The notes under the pieces: model-generated | Told to the model about the DNA's origin: nothing | What the model saw: the letters and a program-made list of their open reading frames with translations, nothing else | The model's database searches: none | Program-made: the position numbers and the translations under genes | Shown: positions 26,832 to 35,668 of the stretch, one piece after another | Layout: each line of letters starts with the position of its first letter | Numbering within the stretch: position 1 is the first letter of the stretch | Source of the DNA: Novosphingobium flavum | GTDB taxonomy: Bacteria; Pseudomonadota; Alphaproteobacteria; Sphingomonadales; Sphingomonadaceae | Direction of reading: 5' to 3' | NCBI RefSeq assembly: GCF_014230315.1 | Contig: NZ_JACLAW010000007.1 | Span: 62,001-126,000 of the forward strand | DNA: 64,000 nucleotides

Positions 26832-27576
26832 GCCGATCTCCCGCCGGGGTCTGATCGCCGCGGGCGGCTCGCTGCTTCTCGCCGGCTGCGACAAGCTGAA
26901 TGGCAACCCCGCCTTGCGTGGCCTGCTGATCAGCGCCGAAGATGCCCACCGCGCCAGCCAGCGCCTGCTTACCGGCGGCGCGCTCGCCCCCGAATTCGCT
27001 GAGAACCAGCGCTCGCCCAACTTCCGCTCCAACGGCAATGCCACCGCTGCCGGCAACGCCGAGTGGGACCGCCACGCCGCCGAAAACTTCGCCCGCTGGT
27101 CCCTGCGGGTCGACGGCCTCGTCATGCGCCCGCTCGATCTCACGCTGGAGGCGCTGAAAGCCCTGCCGCAGCGCAGCCAGATCACCCGGCACGACTGCGT
27201 CGAGGGCTGGAGCGCGATTGGCGGCTGGACCGGGCCGCAGCTTGGCACGGTCCTGCGCATGGCCAGCCTGCTCCCCGCCGCGCGCTATCTCGTGTTCCAC
27301 TGCGCCGACCGCTTCGGCCCCACCCCCTATTACGAATCGATCGACCTGATCGACGCCTTCCATCCGCAGACGATCCTCGCCCACACCATGAACGGCGGCC
27401 CCCTGCCGACAGGCCACGGCGCCCCCCTGCGCCTCCGGGTCGAGCGTCAGCTGGGCTACAAGCAGGCCAAATACGTCATGCGGATCGAGGCCCGCGCCAG
27501 CCTCGCCGGGCTCTACGGCGGCAAGGGCGGCTTCTGGGAGGACCGGTCGGACTATGCGTGGTACGCCGGAATTTAA
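26824..27576 (+). CDS. Tat-exported molybdopterin oxidoreductase (sulfite-oxidase fold)
   Basis: A 250-residue protein of the sulfite oxidase/YedY fold (PF00174). Twin arginine R7-R8 begins a Tat signal, and C22 follows a lipobox-like LLAG, so it is probably a lipoprotein. The molybdenum-ligand Cys is C125 in HDCVEGWSAIGGWTGPQL. LRLRVERQLGYKQAKYVMRIE matches the rest of the cofactor domain. Its start overlaps the cytochrome b gene. This pairing resembles electron-coupled Mo enzymes such as MsrPQ, but the partner here is a b561-type protein, not MsrQ. The substrate (sulfite, sulfoxide or another) is not determined. Confidence 0.87.
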   Translation: MAEPISRRGLIAAGGSLLLAGCDKLNGNPALRGLLISAEDAHRASQRLLTGGALAPEFAENQRSPNFRSNGNATAAGNAEWDRHAAENFARWSLRVDGLVMRPLDLTLEALKALPQRSQITRHDCVEGWSAIGGWTGPQLGTVLRMASLLPAARYLVFHCADRFGPTPYYESIDLIDAFHPQTILAHTMNGGPLPTGHGAPLRLRVERQLGYKQAKYVMRIEARASLAGLYGGKGGFWEDRSDYAWYAGI

Positions 27577-27610
27577 CCCCCTCGCAAACCCCGCAAGCTA
27601 AGGGAGCGGC

Positions 27611-28609
27611 ATGAAAGTCCTCGTCACCGGCGCCGCCGGCTTCATCGGTTTCAGCCTGATCCGCGCCTTGGCCGCCCGCGGTGACAGCGTGGTCGGCATC
27701 GACAACTGCAACGACTACTATCAGGTCTCGCTGAAGCGCGACCGCCTTGCCCTGCTGACGGCGGAGGCGGGCGAGCGCTTCACTTTCATCGAGCAGGACT
27801 TTGCCGACTATCCCGCGCTCACCGCCGCGCTCGCCGGGCACGAGTTCGACGCCATCGCCCACCTCGGCGCCCAGGCGGGTGTGCGCTACTCCCTCGAAAA
27901 CCCCCACGCCTACGTCCAGTCGAACCTTGCCGGCCACGTCAACCTGCTGGAGATCGCCCGCCACCGGAAGGTCGGCCATATGGTCTATGCCAGCTCCTCC
28001 TCGGTCTATGGCGGCAACACCAAGCTGCCTTTCGCGGTGGAGGACCGCACCGATCACCCCGTCTCGCTCTACGCCGCCACCAAGCGCGCCGACGAACTGA
28101 TGAGCGAGACCTACGCCCACCTCTACCGGCTCCCGCTCACGGGCCTCAGGTTCTTCACCGTCTATGGCCCCTGGGGCCGCCCCGACATGATGCTGTGGAT
28201 CTTCACCCGAAAGATCCTCGCCGGCGAGCGCCTGCCCGTGTTCAACCACGGCGACATGTACCGCGACTTCACTTACATCGACGACATCGTCGACGGCGTG
28301 ATCCGCAGCCTCGACAATCCCCCGGCCGACGACGGCGCGGCGAAAGCGGGCGGCAGCACCAAGCCGCACCGCCTCTACAACATCGGCAATCACCGCAGCG
28401 AACACCTGATGAAGGTGATCGGCCTGATCGAGCAGGCCACCGGGCGCAAGGCCGACCTCGACCTCCTGCCCATGCAGGCCGGAGACGTCCACCGCACCGA
28501 GGCCGACATCGAAGCCATCGCCTCGGACCTCGGCTATGCCCCCACAACCACCATCGAGCAGGGCGTCCCCGCCTTCGTCGAATGGTACCGGGGATATCAC
28601 TCTGTTTGA
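27611..28609 (+). CDS. UDP-glucuronate 4-epimerase (NAD-dependent SDR epimerase)
   Basis: A 332-residue extended short-chain dehydrogenase. It begins with [11 protein letters not shown] (NAD-binding GxxGxxG) and contains the catalytic SSSSVYGGN and YAATK motif. [32 protein letters not shown] and [15 protein letters not shown] are hallmarks of the bacterial UDP-glucuronate epimerase group. It should interconvert UDP-glucuronate and UDP-galacturonate for surface polysaccharide. It follows the Mo enzyme by 34 bases but is functionally unrelated. It ends at a perfect 9-base hairpin. Confidence 0.9.
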   Translation: MKVLVTGAAGFIGFSLIRALAARGDSVVGIDNCNDYYQVSLKRDRLALLTAEAGERFTFIEQDFADYPALTAALAGHEFDAIAHLGAQAGVRYSLENPHAYVQSNLAGHVNLLEIARHRKVGHMVYASSSSVYGGNTKLPFAVEDRTDHPVSLYAATKRADELMSETYAHLYRLPLTGLRFFTVYGPWGRPDMMLWIFTRKILAGERLPVFNHGDMYRDFTYIDDIVDGVIRSLDNPPADDGAAKAGGSTKPHRLYNIGNHRSEHLMKVIGLIEQATGRKADLDLLPMQAGDVHRTEADIEAIASDLGYAPTTTIEQGVPAFVEWYRGYHSV

Positions 28610-28616
28610 TGGGTAC

Positions 28617-28638
28617 GCCTTGGCCATCCGGCCAAGGC
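28617..28638 (+). terminator. Hairpin after the epimerase gene
   Basis: GCCTTGGCC-ATCC-GGCCAAGGC is a perfect 9-base stem with a 4-base loop, eight bases after the epimerase stop. Only TT follows. It is probably a weak terminator or 3' stabiliser. Confidence 0.5.
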
Positions 28639-28731
28639 TTGCGGCACCGGGCCGGGGGAACGGGCCGATACCGGGGGTATAACTTGCCGCGTGCTCTTGC
28701 CCCGGCCACAGCCATCGGGAATGAACCCGCC

Positions 28732-29286
28732 ATGGCGATTCTTTCAGACAAGTGGATCCGCGAAAAGGCCCTCAATGAAGGGATGATCGAACCGTTCGTG
28801 GAGAGCCAGCGGCGCGAAGGCTGCATTTCCTACGGCCTTTCGTCCTATGGCTACGACGCCCGCGTTGCGCCCGAGTTCAAGATCTTCACCAATGTCGACA
28901 GCGCCGTGGTCGATCCCAAGGACTTCGCCGCCAACTCCTTCGTCGACCGCACGACCGACGTCTGCGTCATCCCGCCCAATTCCTTCGCGCTGGCCCGCAC
29001 GGTCGAATATTTCCGCGTGCCCCGCGACGTGCTGGTGATCTGCCTCGGCAAGAGCACCTATGCCCGCTGCGGCATCATCGTGAACGTCACCCCGCTCGAA
29101 CCGGGCTGGGAAGGCCACGTCACGCTGGAATTCTCCAACACCACCCCGCTCCCGGCCAAGATCTACGCCAACGAAGGCGCCTGCCAGTTCCTGTTCCTGG
29201 CTGGCAACGAACCTTGCGAGACCAGCTATGCCGACCGCGCCGGCAAATACATGGGCCAGCGCGGGGTCACCCTGCCGAGGCTCTGA
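28732..29286 (+). CDS. dcd: dCTP deaminase
   Basis: A 184-residue dCTP deaminase converting dCTP to dUTP for thymidylate synthesis. [14 protein letters not shown], the substrate loop [44 protein letters not shown] with the catalytic Glu, and the trimer-forming [10 protein letters not shown] are characteristic. Length is as expected. ATG 28732 gives the canonical N-terminus; the reading frame extends far upstream through the epimerase and is not coding there. Confidence 0.95.
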   Translation: MAILSDKWIREKALNEGMIEPFVESQRREGCISYGLSSYGYDARVAPEFKIFTNVDSAVVDPKDFAANSFVDRTTDVCVIPPNSFALARTVEYFRVPRDVLVICLGKSTYARCGIIVNVTPLEPGWEGHVTLEFSNTTPLPAKIYANEGACQFLFLAGNEPCETSYADRAGKYMGQRGVTLPRL

Positions 29287-29301
29287 GCCACCCCGCAATC
29301 T

Positions 29302-29326
29302 CGTCATGCCAGCGCAGGCTGGCATC
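29302..29326. repeat. REP-like element, CGTC plus hairpin
   Basis: CGTC-ATGCCAGC-GCAG-GCTGGCAT: a conserved CGTC lead and a perfect 8-base hairpin. It belongs to the common extragenic palindromes of alphaproteobacteria. A relative with the same CGTC lead lies at 42027-42051. It follows dcd by 15 bases and may shape mRNA ends. Confidence 0.6.
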
Positions 29327-29407
29327 GCTGTCGGCGAGGCAAGGCCATGTGTCAGGCGCGGCGACAACGGATTCCACCCGCCCGCCGGCCCTGCTAACAC
29401 CCGCCGC

Positions 29408-29962
29408 GTGAGCGCCTTCCTCTTCGCCTTCCTCGCCGTCCTCGTCTGCGGAATCGGTGCGCGCGACCAGTCGCTCGTCGCCGGCGTCACCCGCGTTCAG
29501 GGCCAGCGCCCGCTGCTGCTCCTCACCGCGCTGGCCGCCGCCGCTGCCACCACGGCCTTCGCCGGCTGGGCCGCCACGCGGCTGGTCGCCGACATGGTCC
29601 CCGCCGCCCGCATCCTGTTCGCCGCCATGGCCCTCGTCCTCGCCGGGCTCGAGATCCTCGTCCTGCGCGCGCCGCGCCAGCCGGAGGAGCCGACCGGCTC
29701 GCTCTTCGCCGCCTTCGTCGTCCTCGCCGCCCAGCAGATCACCGACGGCGCCCGTTTCCTGATCCTCGCCATCGCCGTAGCCACCGCCATGCCGCTCACC
29801 GCCGCGCTCGGCGGCGGCATGGCCTCGATGGCCATGGTCAGTGCCGGCTGGCTGCGCCCCGACCTCGTCGCCGCCCGCCCGGTCCGGCTCGTGCGCCGCC
29901 TCGCCGGCACCGTGCTGGTCCTGATCGGGCTCTGGCTCGGCCTTGCTCAACTTATCGGGTGA
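29408..29962 (+). CDS. Predicted six-helix membrane protein, possibly a degenerate GDT1/UPF0016 relative
   Basis: A 184-residue hydrophobic protein with about six membrane segments in two halves. Each half has a polar motif, GIGARDQSLVAG near residue 18 and ITDGARFLILA near residue 115. Their spacing recalls the ExGDK(T/S) motifs of the UPF0016/TMEM165-GDT1 Mn2+/Ca2+ transporters, but the acidic Glu and central Gly-Asp-Lys are not preserved. GTG 29408 was chosen because it begins at the first helix. It is read in the same direction as dcd and dps. If it is a GDT1 derivative it has lost the known cation-binding residues; a divergent membrane protein is equally possible. Confidence 0.6.
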   Translation: MSAFLFAFLAVLVCGIGARDQSLVAGVTRVQGQRPLLLLTALAAAAATTAFAGWAATRLVADMVPAARILFAAMALVLAGLEILVLRAPRQPEEPTGSLFAAFVVLAAQQITDGARFLILAIAVATAMPLTAALGGGMASMAMVSAGWLRPDLVAARPVRLVRRLAGTVLVLIGLWLGLAQLIG

Positions 29963-30061
29963 AGCGATCAGCAAGCGCGGAATTGCCGGGGAACCCGATT
30001 TCTCTTCCGGGCGTATAAGGGCCGGGTTCAAGGGCAACCGAACAGGAAAAGGGTTCAGGCA

Positions 30062-30514
30062 ATGGGCGACAATTCGAAGAAGGCACTGGTCGAAAGCCTC
30101 AACACTCTGCTGGCCGACACCTTCGCGCTCTACATCAAGACCAAGAATTTCCACTGGCACGTCAAGGGCCCGAATTTCCGCGACCTGCACCTGCTGTTCG
30201 ACGAGCAGGCCGCCGAGATCTTCGCCCTGACCGACCTGATCGCCGAGCGTGTCCGCAAGAACGGGGCCGATACCCTGACCTCGCTCGGCGCGATTGTCCG
30301 CAAGTCGCAGGTCGCCGATCAGGACAGCACCGGGCTCGATGCCGCGGCCATGGTCAAGGAACTGATCGGAGACAACGAAACCTACCTCGCCGCCCTGCGT
30401 GCCGCCAAGGCCGCCGCCGGCGAAGCGGGCGACAATGCCACCGAAGGCCAGAGCGACGACTGGACCGACCAGTGCGAACGCCGCATCTGGTTCCTCAAGC
30501 AGACCGTGGCCTGA
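30062..30514 (+). CDS. dps: Dps-family DNA-binding ferritin-like protein
   Basis: A 150-residue Dps protein. The four-helix ferritin-like core includes KNFHWHVKGPNFRDLHLLFDEQAAEIF. Ferroxidase ligands H31, H43 and D47 are in the expected positions at the subunit interface. Dps forms dodecamers that store iron, consume hydrogen peroxide and coat DNA in starvation. The N-terminus (MGDNSKKAL) is short with a single Lys pair, so DNA binding may be weak. It stands alone with short gaps on both sides. Confidence 0.93.
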   Translation: MGDNSKKALVESLNTLLADTFALYIKTKNFHWHVKGPNFRDLHLLFDEQAAEIFALTDLIAERVRKNGADTLTSLGAIVRKSQVADQDSTGLDAAAMVKELIGDNETYLAALRAAKAAAGEAGDNATEGQSDDWTDQCERRIWFLKQTVA

Positions 30515-30580
30515 TCTCCTTGGCGCGCATAGCAATGCAGCACCGTTCCGGCCGGGCCGGGGCGGTGCTATGCCGCTGCC

Positions 30581-31201
30581 ATGTCCATTGAAATCATCGA
30601 CGGCGCGAACGACGCCGCCATTGCCGACTGGCTGGCAGACCGCCTGCTCGTCGCGCTCGACAAGGCCGGGCCGGAGGGGATCGCGATCTCGCTGCCCGGC
30701 GGCTCGACCCCGTTCCCGATCCTCGCCGCGCTCCAGGGCCACCCGATCGACTGGTCGCGCGTGGCGGTCTGGCCGGGGGATGACCGGATCGTCGAGGAAG
30801 CGAGCCCCTTCAGCAATGTCGGCCGGATTCGCGCCCTGCTCGAACCGCTCGGCGCGCGGATCGTGGCGCTCGAGGAAGGGGCCCTGCCGCCCCGTTTCGC
30901 CCTCGTCTGGCTCGGCATGGGTGAGGACGGGCACATTGCCTCGCTTTTCCCGAACACCGATCCGCGCGCTGACGCGGGCCGCGCGGTGATCCGGCTGACC
31001 CCTGATCCGCTCCCGCCCGAGGCGCCGTTCGACCGGCTCTCGCTGACCATCCCGGCCCTGACCGATGCCGATGGTCTGCTGTTCGTCATCCGGGGCGGTT
31101 CCAAGCGCGCGCTGTTCGAGGCGGCCTCGCTCGGCGCGCACGACCTGCCGGTGGCGCGTCTGCTGGCGGCGCGCAGCCAGCCGGTCACGTGCTTCGCCTG
31201 A
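30581..31201 (+). CDS. pgl: 6-phosphogluconolactonase
   Basis: A 206-residue lactonase of the DevB/Pgl type. It hydrolyses 6-phosphogluconolactone to 6-phosphogluconate in the Entner-Doudoroff and pentose phosphate routes. AISLPGGSTPFPIL, the VWPGDDRIVEEASPFSNVG segment and LVWLGMGEDGHIASLFPNT are the standard motifs. Slightly shorter than the usual 230 residues. The next gene (NUDIX) overlaps it by 13 bases. Confidence 0.9.
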   Translation: MSIEIIDGANDAAIADWLADRLLVALDKAGPEGIAISLPGGSTPFPILAALQGHPIDWSRVAVWPGDDRIVEEASPFSNVGRIRALLEPLGARIVALEEGALPPRFALVWLGMGEDGHIASLFPNTDPRADAGRAVIRLTPDPLPPEAPFDRLSLTIPALTDADGLLFVIRGGSKRALFEAASLGAHDLPVARLLAARSQPVTCFA

Positions 31202-31692
31202 ACCGGATAACCATTGGCCTGATTCCGGCGCCGCTGCACATCGCGGCGCTGCGTCTGGCGCACTGGGTCCGCCTGCGTTGGTGGAAGCTCGCCGGCAGCC
31301 GGGTGCGGGGCTGCCGCGTCCTGGTGCTCGATCCGCATAGCCGGGTCCTGCTGATCCGCCATTCCTATGGCTCGGGGCAATGGATGCTGCCGGGCGGCGG
31401 CCTTGGCCGGGGGGAAGATCCGGTGATCGGCGCGGTGCGCGAAATGTTCGAGGAAGTCGGCCTGCGGCTCGATGAGGCCTGCCTCGTCGGTCAGGTCGGC
31501 GATGCCCTGTCGTCCCACGAATCCTGGCTGGTCGCGGGCACCAGTTCGGATGAACCCCACCCCGACCGGCGCGAGGTCCTCGAAGCGCGCTTCTTCGCGG
31601 CGGAGGACCTGCCCGAAGAGACCGCGCCCCGGGTGAAGCGGGAACTGCCCGGCTGGATCACAGCAGCGAAAGCTGCCCGTCCGGCGGCCTGA
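31189..31692 (+). CDS. NUDIX hydrolase
   Basis: A 167-residue NUDIX protein with a complete Nudix box: GGGLGRGEDPV, then GAVREMFEEVGL, fitting GX5EX7REUXEEXGU. It hydrolyses a nucleoside-diphosphate-linked compound; the substrate is unknown. The first 30 residues (HIAALRLAHWVRLRWWKLAG) are an amphipathic Trp/Arg-rich lead of uncertain role, common in this subgroup. The GTG start overlaps pgl by 13 bases, suggesting coupling. The 3' end overlaps the convergent dinB by 35 bases. Confidence 0.88.
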   Translation: MLRLNRITIGLIPAPLHIAALRLAHWVRLRWWKLAGSRVRGCRVLVLDPHSRVLLIRHSYGSGQWMLPGGGLGRGEDPVIGAVREMFEEVGLRLDEACLVGQVGDALSSHESWLVAGTSSDEPHPDRREVLEARFFAAEDLPEETAPRVKRELPGWITAAKAARPAA

Positions 31693-32767
31693 CCTCCGCT
31701 CTCTCGCGCCCTTCCAGCGAAGACAGGGTCAGCCCCATCAGCCGCACCGGCTGGGGCAGGGGCAGGGCCTCGTCCAGCAGGCCGTGGCCGAGCGCGGCGA
31801 ATTCGGCCTTGCCCGCCACCGCGCGCGGCAGCGAGCGAGCGCGGGTGAGGGTGGTGAAGTCCGACAGGCGCAGCTTGAGCGTCACCGTCCGGCCTTTGGC
31901 CTCGGCTCCGGCGATCCGTTCCCACACGATCTCCACGATCCCGTCCAGCGTCTCGCGCAGGGCCGGGCCGGAGGAAATGTCGTGGTGGAACGTCCGCTCA
32001 CCGCCGATCGATTTCCGCGGCCGGTTGGCCCGTACCGGCCTGAGGTCGATTCCCCGCGCCGCGCGGTAGAGATAGTCTCCAAAAGATCCGAACGCGGCGC
32101 GCAGGAAGGCGAGGTCCTTTTCCCTCAGGTCCGCCCCGGTTGCGATCCCGAGCCGCGCCATCTTCTCCGCCCCGCGCGGGCCGACCCCGTGGAACCGCCC
32201 CACCGGCAGGCCGGCCACGAACCGGGCTCCATCGCCGGGCCGGATCACGCAGAGCCCGTCGGGCTTGTTCTGGTCGCTGGCGAGCTTGGCGAGAAACTTG
32301 TTGTAGGACACCCCCGCGCTCGCGGTCAGTCCGGTCTCCGCCTTGATCCGCGCCCGGATCAGCTCGGCGATGCGGGTGGCCGACCCGATGCCCTTGAGAT
32401 CGTCGGTCACGTCGAGATAGGCCTCGTCGAGGCTGAGCGGTTCGACGTGCGGGGTATAGTCGAGAAAGATCGTCCGGATCTGGCGCGAAACCTCGCGGTA
32501 GACCTCGAAGCGCGGCTTGCGGAACACCAGGTCGGGGCAGAGCCGGATCGCCCGCGCCGAGGCCATGGCCGAACGCACCCCGAACCGCCGCGCCTCGTAG
32601 CTCGCCGCCGCCACGACCCCGCGCGCGGACGATCCGCCCACAGCCACCGGCAGCCCGCGCAGCTCCGGCTCGTCGCGCTGCTCGACGCTGGCGAAGAAGG
32701 CATCCATGTCGACGTGGATCACCTTGCGCAGGCCCTGGGCCTCGTCATCTGGCTCGTTGTCGTCCAT
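31658..32767 (-). CDS. dinB: DNA polymerase IV
   Basis: A 369-residue Y-family polymerase. VIHVDMDAFFASVEQRD carries the first catalytic acids; SLDEAYLDVTDDL carries the second set. GLTASAGVSYNKFLAKLAS and GVGPRGAEKMARLGI (helix-hairpin-helix) follow. It ends GQLSLL, a beta-clamp binding motif. ATG 32767 begins just before the palm domain; longer starts add unrelated sequence. It performs translesion synthesis and is usually SOS-induced; no LexA box was confirmed in the 97-base gap shared with the MFS exporter. Confidence 0.94.
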   Translation of the reverse strand: MDDNEPDDEAQGLRKVIHVDMDAFFASVEQRDEPELRGLPVAVGGSSARGVVAAASYEARRFGVRSAMASARAIRLCPDLVFRKPRFEVYREVSRQIRTIFLDYTPHVEPLSLDEAYLDVTDDLKGIGSATRIAELIRARIKAETGLTASAGVSYNKFLAKLASDQNKPDGLCVIRPGDGARFVAGLPVGRFHGVGPRGAEKMARLGIATGADLREKDLAFLRAAFGSFGDYLYRAARGIDLRPVRANRPRKSIGGERTFHHDISSGPALRETLDGIVEIVWERIAGAEAKGRTVTLKLRLSDFTTLTRARSLPRAVAGKAEFAALGHGLLDEALPLPQPVRLMGLTLSSLEGRERAEVRPPDGQLSLL

Positions 32768-32864
32768 CCTAGGTAGCCCATAGCAAAGTCTGATTGGCTC
32801 GGCCCCAAGCAAAGGTTGCAGCATCGGGGCTGGTCTTCGCAGGCGCAACAAGGCATTGGGGGCC

Positions 32865-34133
32865 ATGGCCTCCACTCCCGTCGCATCCGTCCGGAAAGAC
32901 CGCCTTCCGCTCCCGATCGGGCAGCGCGAGCTGGTCTTCATGCTCGCGCTGACCCAGGCGCTTCAGGCGCTTGCGGTCGATTCCATGCTGCCGGGACTGG
33001 CCGACATTGCCCGCGATCTTGCCGTCACCGATCCCAACCGGCGCCAGCTGATCGTCGGTCTCTACCTGTTCGGGGTTGGCTTCGGTTCGCTGATTCCCGG
33101 CATGCTTGCCGATCGCTATGGCCGCAAGAAGGTCTTGCTCGTCTGCATCGCTGCCTATGTCGTGATCTGTGCGGCCTGCGCGCTGGTCAACGATTTCACT
33201 GTCTTGGCCGGCTTGCGCTTCCTCCAGGGCGTTCTCTGCGCCGGCCTCGCGGTGGTCCCGCCCGCCGTGATCCGCGACCGGTTCGACGGGGACCGCATGG
33301 CCAGCCTGCAATCGCTGATCGCGGTGATCTTCCTCGTCGTGCCGATGCTGGCGCCCTCGCTCGGCCAGCTCATCCTGCTCTTCGCGGGCTGGCGCTGGAT
33401 CTTTGGGCTGATGGCGCTGCTGGGCGCGGGGATGTTCGCCTGGCTTGCCCTGCGCTTGCCTGAAACGCTTCATCCCGAATACCGCCAGCCGATCTCGGTT
33501 TCCTCGATCACGCACAACCTGCGCGCCGCCACCACCACCCGCGCCTCGATCGGCTATGTCCTTGCCGGCGCGGCGACCATGGCAGTGATGTGGGGCTACG
33601 TGCAGTCGTGCCAGCAATTGCTGGGCGAGCATTTTGGGGTGGGCCGGGCTTTCCCGATCTTCTTCGGCGGCATGGCGATGTGCATCGCTGGGGCCAACTT
33701 CACCAATTCCCGGATCGTGGAACGGTTCGGTGCGCGCCGGGTCGGCCACACGGCGCTGCTGGCCTACATCGTTTTTGCCGTGGGACAGTGGATCCTCGCT
33801 CACGGCCCGCACGAGACCCTGTGGCAGTTCGTACCGCTGATGACGCTGACGATGATCTGCGGCGGCTTTACGGGTGCCAATTTCAGCTCGATCGCGCTCC
33901 AGCCTTTCGCCCGGATGGCGGGAGCGGCCAGCTCGGTCCAGATGTTCATCCGCAACGTGTTGGCGGGCGGCATCGCCGCGATGATCGGGCAGGCCTATGA
34001 CGGCACGGCCCGGCCGCTGTCCACCGCCATGGTCCTCGCCGGCGTCATTGCCCTGTCGCTGGTCCTGTGGAGCGAGCGGGGCCGCCTGTTCCGCCGCCTC
34101 TATCCCGCCGGCACCCCGCGCCCGGAAGCCTGA
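32865..34133 (+). CDS. MFS drug efflux transporter, Bcr/CflA type
   Basis: A 422-residue permease with 12 helices. Family marks: ALQALAVDSMLPGLADIA in the first helix, the motif-A loop GMLADRYGRKKVL and the motif-C-like LRFLQGVLCAGLAVVPPAVIRDRF segment. The Bcr/CflA branch exports bicyclomycin, sulfonamides and peptides. ATG 32865 is used; a TTG three codons earlier also has a plausible ribosome site. The 3' end overlaps crtB (convergent) by 34 bases. No local regulator is seen. Confidence 0.88.
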   Translation: MASTPVASVRKDRLPLPIGQRELVFMLALTQALQALAVDSMLPGLADIARDLAVTDPNRRQLIVGLYLFGVGFGSLIPGMLADRYGRKKVLLVCIAAYVVICAACALVNDFTVLAGLRFLQGVLCAGLAVVPPAVIRDRFDGDRMASLQSLIAVIFLVVPMLAPSLGQLILLFAGWRWIFGLMALLGAGMFAWLALRLPETLHPEYRQPISVSSITHNLRAATTTRASIGYVLAGAATMAVMWGYVQSCQQLLGEHFGVGRAFPIFFGGMAMCIAGANFTNSRIVERFGARRVGHTALLAYIVFAVGQWILAHGPHETLWQFVPLMTLTMICGGFTGANFSSIALQPFARMAGAASSVQMFIRNVLAGGIAAMIGQAYDGTARPLSTAMVLAGVIALSLVLWSERGRLFRRLYPAGTPRPEA

Positions 34134-35074
34134 CGGGCCCGCGCCGCCAGCGCGCGCCGGTGCCACTGCGGCCTCGGGCCCTTCGGCTCCGGCCAGGGCA
34201 GGGCTTGCCACCACCCCCGCGCAAGGTGGCCGAGCTTTTCCCATTTCCCGGTCGAAACCCGCCGGTCCCAGGCATGGCCCCCACGCGCCGCCACCTTGCG
34301 CGCGATCGCGCCATAGATCCCGGCGGCGGCGAGCACTGCCCAGCGCTCGCGAAAGCCCAGCCGCGCCGCGCCGACCCGGGCCGAAGCCTCATAGTCTTCC
34401 GCGAGCCGGCACAGCCGCCCGGCCGCGCCCATCAGTGCCTCGCGATAGGGCGGCTTCATCTGCTCGCCGGGGGGAATGTCGGCCTCGGCCAGCCACTCGG
34501 CCGGCAGGTAGCAGCGCCCGGCCCGGTCGTCCTCGGCCACGTCGCGCGCGATATTGCCGAGCTGGAACGCGAGGCCGAGGTCGCAGGCCCGGTCGAGCGT
34601 GTCCTCGTCATTCGCTGCCACGCCCATGACCACGGCCATCATCACCCCCACGGCGCCCGCCACGTGAAAGCAGTACTGGAGCAGGTCGGCCTCACTACGC
34701 GGCGTCCACTCCGCCGCGTCGAGCGCAAAGCCCGCGATCACGTCCTCGGCCATTTCCGCGGTGATCCCGCACTCGGCCGCCACCACGGCAAAGGCATCGA
34801 AACTGGGCTCCCCGCTCGGCTCCCCGGCCAGCGCCATGGCGGTCAGCGAGCGGATGCGGGCCAGCCGCTCCGCTGCCCCGGCCTGATCGCCCAGCGCGCC
34901 GCCCATGTCCTGCGCATCGGCGAGGTCATCGCAGGCCCGGCACCAGGCATAGAGCAGCCAGACCCGCTCGCGCGTTTCCCGCCCGAACAGGGTCGAGGCC
35001 GCGGCGAAGCTCTTCGATCCGCGCGCGATCGTCTCCCGGGCCTGGGCAACAAGGGCAGGGCGGTCGAATGGCAT
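34100..35074 (-). CDS. crtB: Phytoene synthase
   Basis: A 324-residue prenyltransferase joining two geranylgeranyl diphosphates into phytoene. The first Asp-rich motif is AWCRACDDLAD; the second is GNIARDVAEDDRAGRCYLP. FQLGNIARDV and the YGAIARKV segment are typical of bacterial CrtB. It is the last gene of crtY-crtI-log-crtB, 12 bases after the LOG gene. It should supply phytoene for the yellow carotenoids, such as zeaxanthin or nostoxanthin, made by sphingomonads. Confidence 0.94.
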   Translation of the reverse strand: MPFDRPALVAQARETIARGSKSFAAASTLFGRETRERVWLLYAWCRACDDLADAQDMGGALGDQAGAAERLARIRSLTAMALAGEPSGEPSFDAFAVVAAECGITAEMAEDVIAGFALDAAEWTPRSEADLLQYCFHVAGAVGVMMAVVMGVAANDEDTLDRACDLGLAFQLGNIARDVAEDDRAGRCYLPAEWLAEADIPPGEQMKPPYREALMGAAGRLCRLAEDYEASARVGAARLGFRERWAVLAAAGIYGAIARKVAARGGHAWDRRVSTGKWEKLGHLARGWWQALPWPEPKGPRPQWHRRALAARARQASGRGVPAG

Positions 35075-35086
35075 GGCTGAAAAGGA

Positions 35087-35668
35087 CTAGAGGTCCGTCG
35101 CCTTCATGCGAAAGATCGGCACGTGCGGCTCATAGGCCGTCATCCGCGTCAGCAGCAGGTCCAGCTCGCGCTCGGCGATGATGATCCCGGTGTGCAATTG
35201 CCGGATGAACCCGGTCTCGACCATGTGGCGGTTGAAGGCCAGCAGGTGGTCGAAGAAGCCATAGGCGTTGAGCAGGCCCACCGGCTTGTCATGATAGCCC
35301 AGCTGAGACCAGCTCACCGCCTCCCACAGCTCGTCCATCGTTCCCACCCCGCCGGGCAGGGTCAGGAACCCGTCGGAAAGGTCGGTGAAGGCCTGCTTGC
35401 GGGCGTGCATGTTGGGCACCACCTGCAGCACCGAGCAGTCCGGGTTGGCGATCTCCGCCCCGGCCAGCGCCTCGGGGATCACTCCGATCACCTCGCCGCC
35501 CGCTTCCAGCGCGGCGGCGGCGACCGCGCCCATCAGCCCCCTGCGCCCGCCGCCATAGACCACGCCGATCCCGCGCTCGGCGAGCGTGCGCCCCACGGTC
35601 TCGGCCAGTTCCATGTAGCGCGGGTCTTCGGGCGTGGCCGATCCGCAATAGACCGCAATCCGCTTCAT
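35087..35668 (-). CDS. LOG family protein (cytokinin riboside 5'-monophosphate phosphoribohydrolase type)
   Basis: A 193-residue Rossmann-fold LOG protein. The signature PGGVGTMDELWEA with the catalytic Glu, the VYGGGRRGLMG phosphate loop and NMHARKQ are intact. LOG enzymes cleave nucleotide monophosphates such as isopentenyladenine riboside monophosphate to free the base. It is inserted between crtI and crtB: its start overlaps the crtI stop (ATGA). Carotenoid operons do not usually carry it, so its role here is not known. It may simply be co-transcribed, or a metabolite-repair function may be shared. Confidence 0.92.
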   Translation of the reverse strand: MKRIAVYCGSATPEDPRYMELAETVGRTLAERGIGVVYGGGRRGLMGAVAAAALEAGGEVIGVIPEALAGAEIANPDCSVLQVVPNMHARKQAFTDLSDGFLTLPGGVGTMDELWEAVSWSQLGYHDKPVGLLNAYGFFDHLLAFNRHMVETGFIRQLHTGIIIAERELDLLLTRMTAYEPHVPIFRMKATDL

